From Paracoccaceae bacterium (GTDB lineage Bacteria; Pseudomonadota; Alphaproteobacteria; Rhodobacterales; Rhodobacteraceae), in contig RFZI01000009.1 in assembly GCA_009920775.1 (NCBI GenBank), positions 1 to 33,209 on the forward strand: 33,209 bases of DNA, in the 5' to 3' direction. The notes below the pieces were generated by a model. The model saw only the letters and a program-made list of their open reading frames with translations. It did no database searches and was not told where the DNA came from. Positions 9,311 through 16,237 of this stretch are shown in pieces (position 1 is the stretch's first letter; every line of letters begins with the position of its first letter). The translations under genes were made by a program, and so were the position numbers.

Positions 9311-9754
9311 ATGCTTAGCCGTCTTATCCGCCAACTCACTTCGCCCGCCCCTGATCCCCTTGACGGGGCCGATGCCCGTGTGGCGCTTGGCGCACTTCTG
9401 GTGCGGATTGCCAAGGCGGACGGGGACTATTCCGCAGGCGAGATTGCGCGGATCGACCGGGTTCTGGCGAAACGTTACGGGCTCAATGCCGTCGAGGCGG
9501 CGGAGCTGCGGGAGGAGTGCGAGGCCATCGAACACGAGGCGCCGGATACGGTCCGGTTTACACGCGCGATCAAGGCGGCGGTTGATTATGATGATCGGGC
9601 GGGCGTGATCGAGGCGATGTGGTCGGTCGTGCTGGCCGATGGCCAGCGCGAGAGCCACGAGGACGCGCTGATGCGGATGGTGGCGCCGATGCTCGGGCTG
9701 TCGGATCAGGAGAGCAACGCGATCCGGCGCCGGCTGGAGGGACAGGGAGGCTAG
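9311..9754 (+). CDS. TerB-family protein
   Basis: A 147-residue soluble helical protein. The segments 'DARVALGALLVRIAKADGDYSAGEIARIDRVL' (partly shown) and 'MWSVVLADGQRESHEDALMRMVAPMLGLS' are the two metal-binding helix pairs of the TerB fold, with acidic residues in ADGDYS and ADGQRE. The family takes its name from tellurite resistance, but single TerB-like proteins such as this one, away from other ter genes, have no assigned role. There is no ribosome site close to ATG 9311, but an in-frame stop at 9284 leaves no other ATG. It is probably co-transcribed with rlmJ and the next gene. Confidence 0.8.
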   Translation: MLSRLIRQLTSPAPDPLDGADARVALGALLVRIAKADGDYSAGEIARIDRVLAKRYGLNAVEAAELREECEAIEHEAPDTVRFTRAIKAAVDYDDRAGVIEAMWSVVLADGQRESHEDALMRMVAPMLGLSDQESNAIRRRLEGQGG

Positions 9755-9756
9755 CG

Positions 9757-10515
9757 ATGTTCGCCGCTCTGCCCATGTATGACCGGCCCGACAATCGCGC
9801 TGCGCATGACCGGCTTTGGGGGGCGATCCGGGATGGGCTGCGGGCGCGGGGCGTCGAGGCGCCGGAGGCACTTGACCGCGAGACCTTCTACTCAGATTGC
9901 TGGGCGCGGCCTGACCTGACGCTCGGGCAGATCTGCAACCTGCCCTATCGGACGACGTTTGTAGGCAAGGTGACACCCATCGCCGCCTCGGATTATGGGC
10001 TCGAGGGGTGTGAACCGGGCTATTACCGCTCGGTCTTCGTGGTGCGGAAGGAGGATCCGGCCGAACGGCCCGAAGATCTCGTCGGGCGGCCGATGGCCTA
10101 TAGCGATGCGCTGTCGCAGTCGGGCTATGGGGCGGTGGCAAGTTGGGCACGAAAGACCGGCTTTCGGCTGAAACCTGCGCTCAGAACCGGCGCGCATATT
10201 GACTCGCTACGCGCCGTTGCTTCGGGCAAGGCAGATTTCGCCACCATCGACGCGCAGACCCTGCGGGTTCTGACCCCGACCGTGCCCGAGACCCGCGCCC
10301 TCAAGATCATCGGAGCGACGCCGCCGAGCCCGGGGATGACCTTCATTACCGCGCCTGGCAACGATCCGGCGCCGTTCCGCGCGGCCATTGGCGAGGCCAT
10401 CGCCGGCCTCAACCCGGCAGACGCGTCGATTCTCGGGCTTCGCGGGATTGTTGTACTGCCGCCCGAGGCCTATGATCCGGTGCTGCCGCCGCCGCTTTCT
10501 TTCTGGGCAAACTGA
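9757..10515 (+). CDS. PhnD-like substrate-binding-domain protein without signal peptide
   Basis: A 252-residue protein with the fold features of phosphate/phosphonate-type periplasmic binding proteins (PhnD-like family): 'YRSVFVVRKEDPAERPEDLVGRPMAYSDALSQSGYG' (partly shown), then 'SLRAVASGKADFATIDAQT' and 'TPPSPGMTFIT'. The start at 9757 has AGGGAGG upstream and lies 2 bases after the terB stop. The N-terminus 'MFAALPMYDRPDNRAAHDRLW' (split here) has no signal peptide or lipobox, so the protein appears cytoplasmic, unlike transporter partners. No phn permease or ATPase adjoins it; the ABC genes downstream have their own binding protein. It may act as a cytosolic sensor domain. Substrate unknown. 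Confidence 0.75.
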   Translation: MFAALPMYDRPDNRAAHDRLWGAIRDGLRARGVEAPEALDRETFYSDCWARPDLTLGQICNLPYRTTFVGKVTPIAASDYGLEGCEPGYYRSVFVVRKEDPAERPEDLVGRPMAYSDALSQSGYGAVASWARKTGFRLKPALRTGAHIDSLRAVASGKADFATIDAQTLRVLTPTVPETRALKIIGATPPSPGMTFITAPGNDPAPFRAAIGEAIAGLNPADASILGLRGIVVLPPEAYDPVLPPPLSFWAN

Positions 10516-10629
10516 CCAATTCAGTTGCACAAAATGGCAAGTGCGACTAGCCAGCCGCTCAGAAAGGGCGTTGCAAAGGGGCGAAATTTCCGCCCTACTC
10601 CACGCTTGAACAAGGAAGTGCTGCCAACC

Positions 10630-11406
10630 GTGACGACGAAAACCCCGGTCATCGAGATCCGCGATCTCCATAAATCCTATGGGGCTCTGGAAGTCCTCAA
10701 AGGCGTCGATATTACCGCCCCGGCAGGCCATGTGGTCTCGCTCATCGGTTCGTCCGGCTCGGGCAAGTCGACGCTTCTGCGCTGCTGCAACCTTCTGGAA
10801 GACAGCCAGAAGGGCGAGGTGATTTTCAACGGAGAGCCCGTGCGCTGGCGCGGCGAGGGTCTGCACCGACATCCCGCCGACCGCGAACAGATGATCCGCA
10901 TCCGCACCAACCTGTCGATGGTGTTCCAGCAGTTCAATCTCTGGGCGCATATGACGATCCTGCAGAACGTCATGGAAGCGCCTGTTCACGTTCTCAAGCG
11001 CGAAAAGGCCGAGGTCGAGGCCGCGGCGCGGCGCTATCTCGAGAAGGTCGGCATCGGCGATAAATGCGAGGCCTACCCCGCGCAGCTTTCGGGTGGCCAG
11101 CAACAGCGCGCCGCGATTGCGCGCGCCCTCTGCATGGAGCCCAAGGCACTTCTTTTTGACGAGCCGACTTCGGCGCTCGACCCCGAGCTCGAGCAGGAGG
11201 TCGTCAAGGTGATCAAGGATCTTGCCGCCGAGGGGCGTACGATGATCCTCGTGACCCATGACATGCGCCTCGCCAATGATGTAAGTGATCATGTCGTGTT
11301 CCTGCATCAGGGCAGAATCGAAGAAGAAGGCGATCCCAAATCGCTCTTCGGCAGCCCCAAAACCGAACGACTTCAACAGTTCCTGTCGGCCACTGTGTCG
11401 GCGTGA
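10630..11406 (+). CDS. Polar amino acid ABC transporter ATP-binding protein
   Basis: A 258-residue ATPase of the HisP/ArtP/GlnQ type that powers the importer encoded by the next three genes. It shows Walker A 'GSSGSGKST' (about 39-47), the Q-loop 'MVFQQFNLW', signature 'LSGGQQQR', Walker B 'ALLFDEPTSALDPE' and the switch His in 'LVTHDM'. I chose GTG 10630, because AAGGAAG lies 11 bases upstream and it gives the family N-terminus (…VIEIRDLHKSYG). An in-frame ATG at 10534 would add 32 Arg-rich residues not found in the family and has no ribosome site. Gene order ATPase-binding protein-permease-permease is that of E. coli artPIQM. Confidence 0.93.
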   Translation: MTTKTPVIEIRDLHKSYGALEVLKGVDITAPAGHVVSLIGSSGSGKSTLLRCCNLLEDSQKGEVIFNGEPVRWRGEGLHRHPADREQMIRIRTNLSMVFQQFNLWAHMTILQNVMEAPVHVLKREKAEVEAAARRYLEKVGIGDKCEAYPAQLSGGQQQRAAIARALCMEPKALLFDEPTSALDPELEQEVVKVIKDLAAEGRTMILVTHDMRLANDVSDHVVFLHQGRIEEEGDPKSLFGSPKTERLQQFLSATVSA

Positions 11407-11428
11407 AACGCAACCTAGGGAGACCCCA

Positions 11429-12151
11429 ATGAAGAAACTGATCCTGACGACCGCCGTTCTGGCGCTCACCGCTGGCGCGGCCATGGCCGATGTCGTGCGC
11501 ATGGGCACCGAGGGCGCCTACCCTCCGTACAACTACATCGACGATGCCGGTCAGGTTGCCGGCTTCGAGCGCGATCTCGGCGACGAGCTCTGCGCCCGCG
11601 CTGGCCTGACCTGCGAGTGGGTGACCAACGACTGGGATTCGATCATTCCGAACCTCGTGTCGGGCAACTACGACACCATCATCGCCGGCATGTCGATCAC
11701 TGCCGAGCGTGATGAGGTCATCGACTTCACCCAAGACTACTACCCGCCGACCGCGTCGCGCTATGTCGCCGCGTCTGAGGGTGTTGATCTGGCCGGTGGT
11801 GTGATCTCGGCCCAGACCGCGACCATTCAGGCCGCCTATATCGCCGAGTCGGGCGCGACCCTTCTCGAGTTCGCCACCGCTGACGAGACCATCGCCGCCG
11901 TTCAGAACGGCGAGGTTGATGCCGTGTTCGCCGATTACGACTTCCTCCTGCCGGTGGTCGAGGCCTCGGGCGGCGCGCTGATGTTCGTGGGCGAGCCGGT
12001 TGCGCTTGGCGGCGGTGTCGGCATGGGCCTGCGCGAGAGCGACGGCGAGCTGCGCGACAAGTTCAACGCCGCGATCGACTCGATGAAGGCCGATGGCTCG
12101 CTCAACGCGCTTCTCGCCAAGTGGTTCGGCGAAGAAGCTCCGGGCTACTAA
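11429..12151 (+). CDS. Amino acid/amine ABC transporter substrate-binding protein (SBP_bac_3)
   Basis: A 240-residue periplasmic protein. Residues 1-20 (MKKLILTTAVLALTAGAAMA) are a clear Sec signal peptide with cleavage after AMA. The mature part begins 'VVRMGTEGAYPPYNYID', the start of family 3 solute-binding proteins, and continues with 'NDWDSIIPNLVSGNYD', 'AGMSITAERDEVIDFT' and 'QNGEVDAVFADYD'. These resemble lysine/arginine/ornithine- and histidine-type binding proteins; the exact ligand cannot be read. GGGAG precedes ATG 11429. The gene lies 22 bases after the ATPase gene and is followed by an intercistronic hairpin, which would favour higher amounts of this protein than of the permeases. 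Confidence 0.93.
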   Translation: MKKLILTTAVLALTAGAAMADVVRMGTEGAYPPYNYIDDAGQVAGFERDLGDELCARAGLTCEWVTNDWDSIIPNLVSGNYDTIIAGMSITAERDEVIDFTQDYYPPTASRYVAASEGVDLAGGVISAQTATIQAAYIAESGATLLEFATADETIAAVQNGEVDAVFADYDFLLPVVEASGGALMFVGEPVALGGGVGMGLRESDGELRDKFNAAIDSMKADGSLNALLAKWFGEEAPGY

Positions 12152-12162
12152 GACCAATCAGT

Positions 12163-12184
12163 GGCGGCGCCTTCGGGTGCCGCC
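12163..12184 (+). promoter_or_regulatory. Intercistronic hairpin after the binding-protein gene
   Basis: GGCGGCGCC (12163-12171) pairs with GGTGCCGCC (12176-12184, one G-U pair) around a TTCG tetraloop. It lies between the binding-protein stop and the first permease start, with only a weak pyrimidine stretch after it. Such structures commonly protect the upstream message or partly stop transcription, adjusting binding-protein excess. Confidence 0.65.
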
Positions 12185-12208
12185 GCTCCCCTTTCCTCTC
12201 ACGGTCCC

Positions 12209-13114
12209 ATGTTTGAATTTTGCGCCGATCCAGCCAGCCTCGCTGGCATCGAGTGGCTCTCCTGCTACCTGACCACGGGCAAGCACATGGGGCTCTACTG
12301 GGCCGTGGGCACCGTCCTGCTTCTGCTCGCCATCACCGCACCGGCCGCCCTTCTCTTTGGCTTCGGCGGCGCTTCGGCGGCGCGGTCGCATTTCCGACCG
12401 CTCAGCTGGTTTGGCAAAGGCTATATCGCCATTGTCCGCGGTGTGCCGGATATCGCTTTCTTCCTCTTCTTCGTGATCGCGCTCGATCAGGGCTTCGAGT
12501 GGATCCGCCACCAGATCAAATGCCCCGACTGGGATCAACCGATCCGGCAGGGCAATGATTTCATCGTCTGCGCCGCAGCCAAGCTGCCGCTTTCCTCTTC
12601 GCCGCAGGTCTATCACGAGATCTACGGCTTCTTCCTTGCCGTCCTGACCTTCGCGATCGTCTTTGGCGCCTTTGCCGCCAACGTACTTTATGGCGCGATG
12701 CGGGCTGTGCCCCACGCCCAGATGGAAACCGCCGAGGCCTATGGCATGTCCCACCGTCAGGCGTTCTGGCGGATCATGGTGCCGCAGATGTGGGTCTATG
12801 CCCTGCCCGGCCTGTCGAACCTGTGGATGGTCTTGATCAAGGCGACACCGCTTCTTTTCCTCTTGGGCGTCGAGGATATCGTCTATTGGGCGCGCGAGCT
12901 TGGGGGGATGAAAACCCCGCAATTCACCGACTATCCCCACGCCGACTGGCGCGTGTGGTATTTCCTCGCGCTCCTCGTTTTCTATCTGGCGTTCACCCAT
13001 GTCTCTGAGATCGTGCTGGCCAGAATTTCCCGCCGCCTGTCGCATGGGCAAGCAACGCTGGCTGGCGAGAAACAGCGCAAGGGCCCGCGCGGCCGTGGAA
13101 AGGCCGCCGCATGA
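12209..13114 (+). CDS. Amino acid ABC transporter permease 1
   Basis: A 301-residue inner-membrane permease of the HisQ/ArtQ type. It has a periplasmic N-terminal stretch, an early helix ('YWAVGTVLLLLAITAPAALLF', partly shown) and the ATPase-contacting EAA loop 'ETAEAYGMSHRQAFWRIMVPQ' (split) near residues 175-195. An insert rich in Cys/Asp ('KCPDWDQPIRQGNDFIVC') lies between helices, making the protein longer than the usual ~230-240 residues. I took ATG 12209 because the longer frame starts inside the intercistronic hairpin. There is no strong ribosome site; translation may be inefficient. The stop overlaps the next start (ATGA 13111-13114). Confidence 0.9.
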   Translation: MFEFCADPASLAGIEWLSCYLTTGKHMGLYWAVGTVLLLLAITAPAALLFGFGGASAARSHFRPLSWFGKGYIAIVRGVPDIAFFLFFVIALDQGFEWIRHQIKCPDWDQPIRQGNDFIVCAAAKLPLSSSPQVYHEIYGFFLAVLTFAIVFGAFAANVLYGAMRAVPHAQMETAEAYGMSHRQAFWRIMVPQMWVYALPGLSNLWMVLIKATPLLFLLGVEDIVYWARELGGMKTPQFTDYPHADWRVWYFLALLVFYLAFTHVSEIVLARISRRLSHGQATLAGEKQRKGPRGRGKAAA

Positions 13115-13917
13115 GCTGTTGGGATACGATTGCCGATTATGCACTCCGTTCGCAGGGGATCGGCGAGCGGCTTCTGCCGCGCAGTGATTTCACCCTGTGC
13201 CAGCAGTTTACCCTGATCGGCTCGGGGATGATCTGGAATATCTATTTCGGCGTCCTGGCACTGGTTTCCGGCTTTATGCTGGCTACGGGGGTCGCTGTCG
13301 CAAAGGCGCACCATCAGCTCTGGCTTCGCAAGCCGGCCGAGTGGTTTATCTTCGTCTTTCGCGGCTCGCCGCTCTTCATCCAGTTCTTCTTCGCCTACTT
13401 CCTGTTCCAGAGCCTCAAGGCCGGCTATCCCTTCTTCGGCGCTTTCACCGCTGCGTGGTTGGGGGCGCTGCTCGTCCTTTTCCTCAACACTGCCGCCTAT
13501 TCCGCCGAGATCTTCTACGGCGCGCTCATGTCGGTGCCGAAAGGCGACGTGGAAGCCGCTGATGCCTATGGAATGTCGGGCTGGCCCCGCTTTCGGCGGG
13601 TGATCTGGCCGACGATGCTGCGGCTGGCGTGGCCCGCCTATACCAACGAGGCGATTTTCCTCTTCCACGCAACGACACTGGTGTTCTTCTCGGGCTTTCC
13701 AGCCTCTCAGCAGAGGGGCGATGCGCTCTACTACGCCAGCTACTTTGCCGACAAAACGTTCAACCCCTTCATCCCCTATCCGATCCTCGCCTTCTACTTC
13801 ATTTTGCTGACCCTCACGGTGATCGGCCTCTTCGGATTGGTGAACAAGCGGCTGAACCATCACCTGCCGAAAGATCGGCGCGCCAAAATTCGCTTGCGTG
13901 TGAACCTGATCCGGTAG
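13111..13917 (+). CDS. Amino acid ABC transporter permease 2
   Basis: A 268-residue inner-membrane permease of the HisM/ArtM type, partner of permease 1. It contains 'FVFRGSPLFIQFFFAYFLF', the EAA loop 'VEAADAYGMSGWPRFRRVIWP' (both partly shown) and helices at the C-terminus before a basic tail. It also has a longer N-terminus than usual. The start shares ATGA with the previous stop, so translation is coupled. It is the last gene of the importer unit; a 240-base structured gap separates it from the synthetase genes. The location beside gamma-glutamylamine genes suggests an amine or basic amino acid substrate; this is inference. Confidence 0.9.
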   Translation: MSCWDTIADYALRSQGIGERLLPRSDFTLCQQFTLIGSGMIWNIYFGVLALVSGFMLATGVAVAKAHHQLWLRKPAEWFIFVFRGSPLFIQFFFAYFLFQSLKAGYPFFGAFTAAWLGALLVLFLNTAAYSAEIFYGALMSVPKGDVEAADAYGMSGWPRFRRVIWPTMLRLAWPAYTNEAIFLFHATTLVFFSGFPASQQRGDALYYASYFADKTFNPFIPYPILAFYFILLTLTVIGLFGLVNKRLNHHLPKDRRAKIRLRVNLIR

Positions 13918-13926
13918 TATCACACA

Positions 13927-14011
13927 TATGATCAAATTTTCAGGGTGGGTCCGAACGGGACTGATTCCAGTCGTTCGGCTGCTACAACCCTCTACGAGGA
14001 ATTTGATCATA
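13927..14011. repeat. Nested 85-base inverted repeat upstream of the first synthetase gene
   Basis: Outer arms TATGATCAAATT (13927-13938) and AATTTGATCATA (14000-14011) are perfect 12-base reverse complements. Inside, AGGGT (13942-13946) pairs with ACCCT (13987-13991). Inside that, CCGAAC-gg-GACTG (13951-13963) pairs with CAGTC-GTTCGG (13968-13978) around ATTC. It starts 10 bases after the permease stop. The outer arms are AT-rich, unlike the surroundings. It could be an RNA structure, a small mobile palindrome, or a pair of operators 73 bases apart (about seven helical turns). Confidence 0.7.
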
Positions 14012-14048
14012 AAAGCATTAGGCCCAAGGGCATGGACCTCAAATGCGG

Positions 14049-14143
14049 CACCCCGAGCGGGGGTGGCCAGCGGTGTGCAACTGCACGACTGACAGGCAAA
14101 TCCCTGCGGCTCCGCTTCTGAATGTCTAGGCATTGGCGCCAAT
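14049..14143. promoter_or_regulatory. Cluster of short palindromes in front of the first synthetase gene
   Basis: This region holds CACCCC-GAGCG-GGGGTG (14049-14065), GTGCA-AC-TGCAC (14075-14086) and the perfect 12-base palindrome ATTGGCGCCAAT (14132-14143), which ends 14 bases before the ATG at 14158. No clear -35/-10 pair was seen. The last palindrome covers the place of a ribosome site, so it could act on DNA or on RNA. Confidence 0.4.
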
Positions 14144-14157
14144 TATTTGGTGACAAA

Positions 14158-15492
14158 ATGACTAGCTGGCTCGATGAGCACCCCGAAATCCGCAACGTGC
14201 GCGCCGGTGCGGCCGACCTCAATGGACAGGCGCGCGGCAAGCGCGTGCCGATCCGCTTCGCACGCAAACTCGAAGAAGACGGGATGCGCTTCCCGCTTTC
14301 GGTTCTCAACCTCGATATCTGGGGCGAGGACGTCGAGGACAGCCCCCTTGTGTTTGAAATCGGCGACCCCGACGGCGTCCTGATGCCGACCGAGCGCGGC
14401 TATGTTCCGCTGCCGTGGCTCGAGACCCCTTCGGCGTTGCTGCCTTTGTGGATGTACACTGAAGAAGGCGAGCCCTTTGGCGGCGATCCACGTCATGCAC
14501 TGGCCAATGTCCTTGAGCGTTACAAGACGCTCGGGCTGACGCCGGTGGTGGCCACGGAGATGGAATTCTACCTCGTCGACGATTCCGGCATCGAGATCCG
14601 CCAGCCGAAATCCCCGCGCTCGGGCAAACGCCGCCCCGGCGCCGAGATCCTGAGCCTGCGGGCGCTCGATGCTTTCGACGCCTTCTTCAACGATCTCTAT
14701 GACGGCTGCGAGGCCATGGACATTCCCACCGAGGCCGCGACCTCGGAGGTGGGCCTTGGTCAGTTCGAGATCAACCTCGTCCATGTGGACGATGCGCTGA
14801 AAGCGGCGGACGACGCCTATTTCTTCAAGATGCTGGTGCGCGGCCTTGCCCGCAAACACGGCATGGCGGCGAGCTTCATGGCCAAGCCCTATGCCGACTA
14901 TGCCGGCAGCGGGATGCACGTCCATTTCTCGGTGATCGACAAAGACGGCAAGAACGTCTTTGCCAACGATACTTTCGAAGGCACGCCGCTGCTCCAGCAG
15001 GCGATCGCCGGTTGCCTCAAGGGCATTGCCGACCTGACGCTGATCTTTGCGCCCCATGGCAATAGCTATGACCGGCTCGTGCCCGAAAGCCACGCGCCGA
15101 CCGGCATCTGCTGGGCCTATGACAACCGCACCGCCAGCGTCCGCGTGCCGGGCGGCAGCTTCAAGGCGCGCCGGATCGAGCACCGCGTTGCCGGTGGCGA
15201 CGTCAACCCCTACCTCTTCCTTGCCGCTGTTCTCGGCTCGGCCCTGATCGGCATCGAAGACAAGCTCACGCCCCCTGCCCCGATCTCGGGCAACGCCTAT
15301 GAGCAGGACCACCCGCAGATCCCCGACACATGGGAAGCCGCAATCGACCGGTTCGAGGAAAGCGACATCGCCGAGCGGATCTTCTCGCCGTTGCTCATTC
15401 AGAACCTCGTTCTGACCAAGCGGCAAGAGCTGCACTATCTCTCGTCGATGAGCGAGAGCGAAAAACTCGATCTCTATCTCGATACGGTGTGA
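14158..15492 (+). CDS. Glutamine synthetase-family gamma-glutamylamine synthetase (PuuA-like 1)
   Basis: A 444-residue enzyme of the glutamine synthetase superfamily, closest in pattern to PuuA, which joins glutamate to putrescine with ATP. Features: 'DLNGQARGKRVP' (20-31), metal-binding 'EMEFYLV' (E134, E136), 'GLGQFEINL' (199-207), 'GSGMHVHFS' (250-258), 'NRTASVRVP' (323-331), and 'RIEHRVAGGDVNPY'. At 302-306 it reads NSYDR where PuuA and the second paralogue read NSYRR, so substrate handling may differ. I prefer ATG 14158; ATG 14122 is in frame but has no ribosome site and adds 12 residues. It is probably transcribed with the amidotransferase gene, 61 bases away with a hairpin between. It shares the pathway role of the GS gene at 16234 but is clearly divergent. 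Confidence 0.85.
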   Translation: MTSWLDEHPEIRNVRAGAADLNGQARGKRVPIRFARKLEEDGMRFPLSVLNLDIWGEDVEDSPLVFEIGDPDGVLMPTERGYVPLPWLETPSALLPLWMYTEEGEPFGGDPRHALANVLERYKTLGLTPVVATEMEFYLVDDSGIEIRQPKSPRSGKRRPGAEILSLRALDAFDAFFNDLYDGCEAMDIPTEAATSEVGLGQFEINLVHVDDALKAADDAYFFKMLVRGLARKHGMAASFMAKPYADYAGSGMHVHFSVIDKDGKNVFANDTFEGTPLLQQAIAGCLKGIADLTLIFAPHGNSYDRLVPESHAPTGICWAYDNRTASVRVPGGSFKARRIEHRVAGGDVNPYLFLAAVLGSALIGIEDKLTPPAPISGNAYEQDHPQIPDTWEAAIDRFEESDIAERIFSPLLIQNLVLTKRQELHYLSSMSESEKLDLYLDTV

Positions 15493-15512
15493 GATAGGAT
15501 AGACTCAAATCA

Positions 15513-15535
15513 GGCTGCCCCCTGTAGGGGCGGCC
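15513..15535 (+). promoter_or_regulatory. Intercistronic hairpin
   Basis: GGCTGCCCC (15513-15521) pairs with GGGGCGGCC (15527-15535, one G-U pair) around CTGTA. No T-run follows. It sits 18 bases before the amidotransferase start and could attenuate or stabilise the transcript. Confidence 0.55.
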
Positions 15536-15553
15536 ATCCAACTACGGTGATCC

Positions 15554-16237
15554 ATGAAAATCGGTATCCTCCAGACCGGCCACGTCGCAGACAACCTTCA
15601 GGCTGCCAACGGCAACTATCCCGAAATCTTTGCGCGTTTTCTGGGCGCGGAAGGCTTCGAGACAGAGAACTATGCCGTGGTCGACAATGAGTTCCCCGCA
15701 AGCGCCGATGTGGCGGATGGCTGGCTCATTACCGGCTCGCGCCACGGCGTCTATGAGGACCACGACTGGATCAAGCCGCTCGAAGCGCTGATCCGCGAGA
15801 TCTATGGCAAAGGAATTCCCCTGATCGGGGTCTGTTTCGGCCATCAGATCATTGCCCAAGCCCTCGGCGGCAAGGTCGAGAAATTCAAGGACGGCTGGGC
15901 CGTGGGCGCCACCAAATACAAACTCGGCGAGAAGGAACTGACCCTCAACGCCTGGCACCAAGACCAGGTCGTTGAGGTTCCTCCCGATGCGATCGTCGTC
16001 GGCACCAACGATTTTTGCCGGAATGCCGCCCTTCTCTATGGAGACAAGGCGTTCACGGTCCAACCCCACCCAGAAATAGACAAGAGATACATTGGAGACC
16101 TGCTCGAGCATCGCGCCCCCGGCGTTGTCCCCGAGGACATCCGCAGAAGCGCGATCGACCGGCTCGAAGAAGAGACCGACGCGGCGCATGTGGCGCAGAT
16201 GTTCGGCAAGTTCTTCAAGGAAAAGAGGATTTCATGA
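15554..16237 (+). CDS. Class I glutamine amidotransferase-like hydrolase
   Basis: A 227-residue cytosolic protein with the class I glutaminase triad: nucleophile Cys in 'LIGVCFGHQIIAQALGG' near residue 94, and His-Glu in 'VQPHPEI' near residue 174. It is a stand-alone domain of the GMP synthase-like group. In polyamine clusters such as P. aeruginosa spu/pau and E. coli puu, enzymes of this fold (PuuD, PauD) hydrolyse gamma-glutamyl-GABA. Its place between two PuuA-like genes makes the same role plausible here, but this is inference. Its stop overlaps the next start (ATGA, 16234-16237). A ribosome site upstream of ATG 15554 is weak (GGTGATCC). Confidence 0.85.
   Translation: MKIGILQTGHVADNLQAANGNYPEIFARFLGAEGFETENYAVVDNEFPASADVADGWLITGSRHGVYEDHDWIKPLEALIREIYGKGIPLIGVCFGHQIIAQALGGKVEKFKDGWAVGATKYKLGEKELTLNAWHQDQVVEVPPDAIVVGTNDFCRNAALLYGDKAFTVQPHPEIDKRYIGDLLEHRAPGVVPEDIRRSAIDRLEEETDAAHVAQMFGKFFKEKRIS

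Noticed and set aside
10534-10629. Longer ATPase starting at ATG 10534
   Set aside because: It would add an Arg-rich stretch absent from the family and has no ribosome site; GTG 10630 has AAGGAAG upstream.
13928-14092. 54-codon open frame (begins MIKFSGWVR) across the nested inverted repeat, possible leader peptide
   Set aside because: No ribosome site, and much of its sequence is dictated by the inverted repeat; coding is not supported without conservation data.
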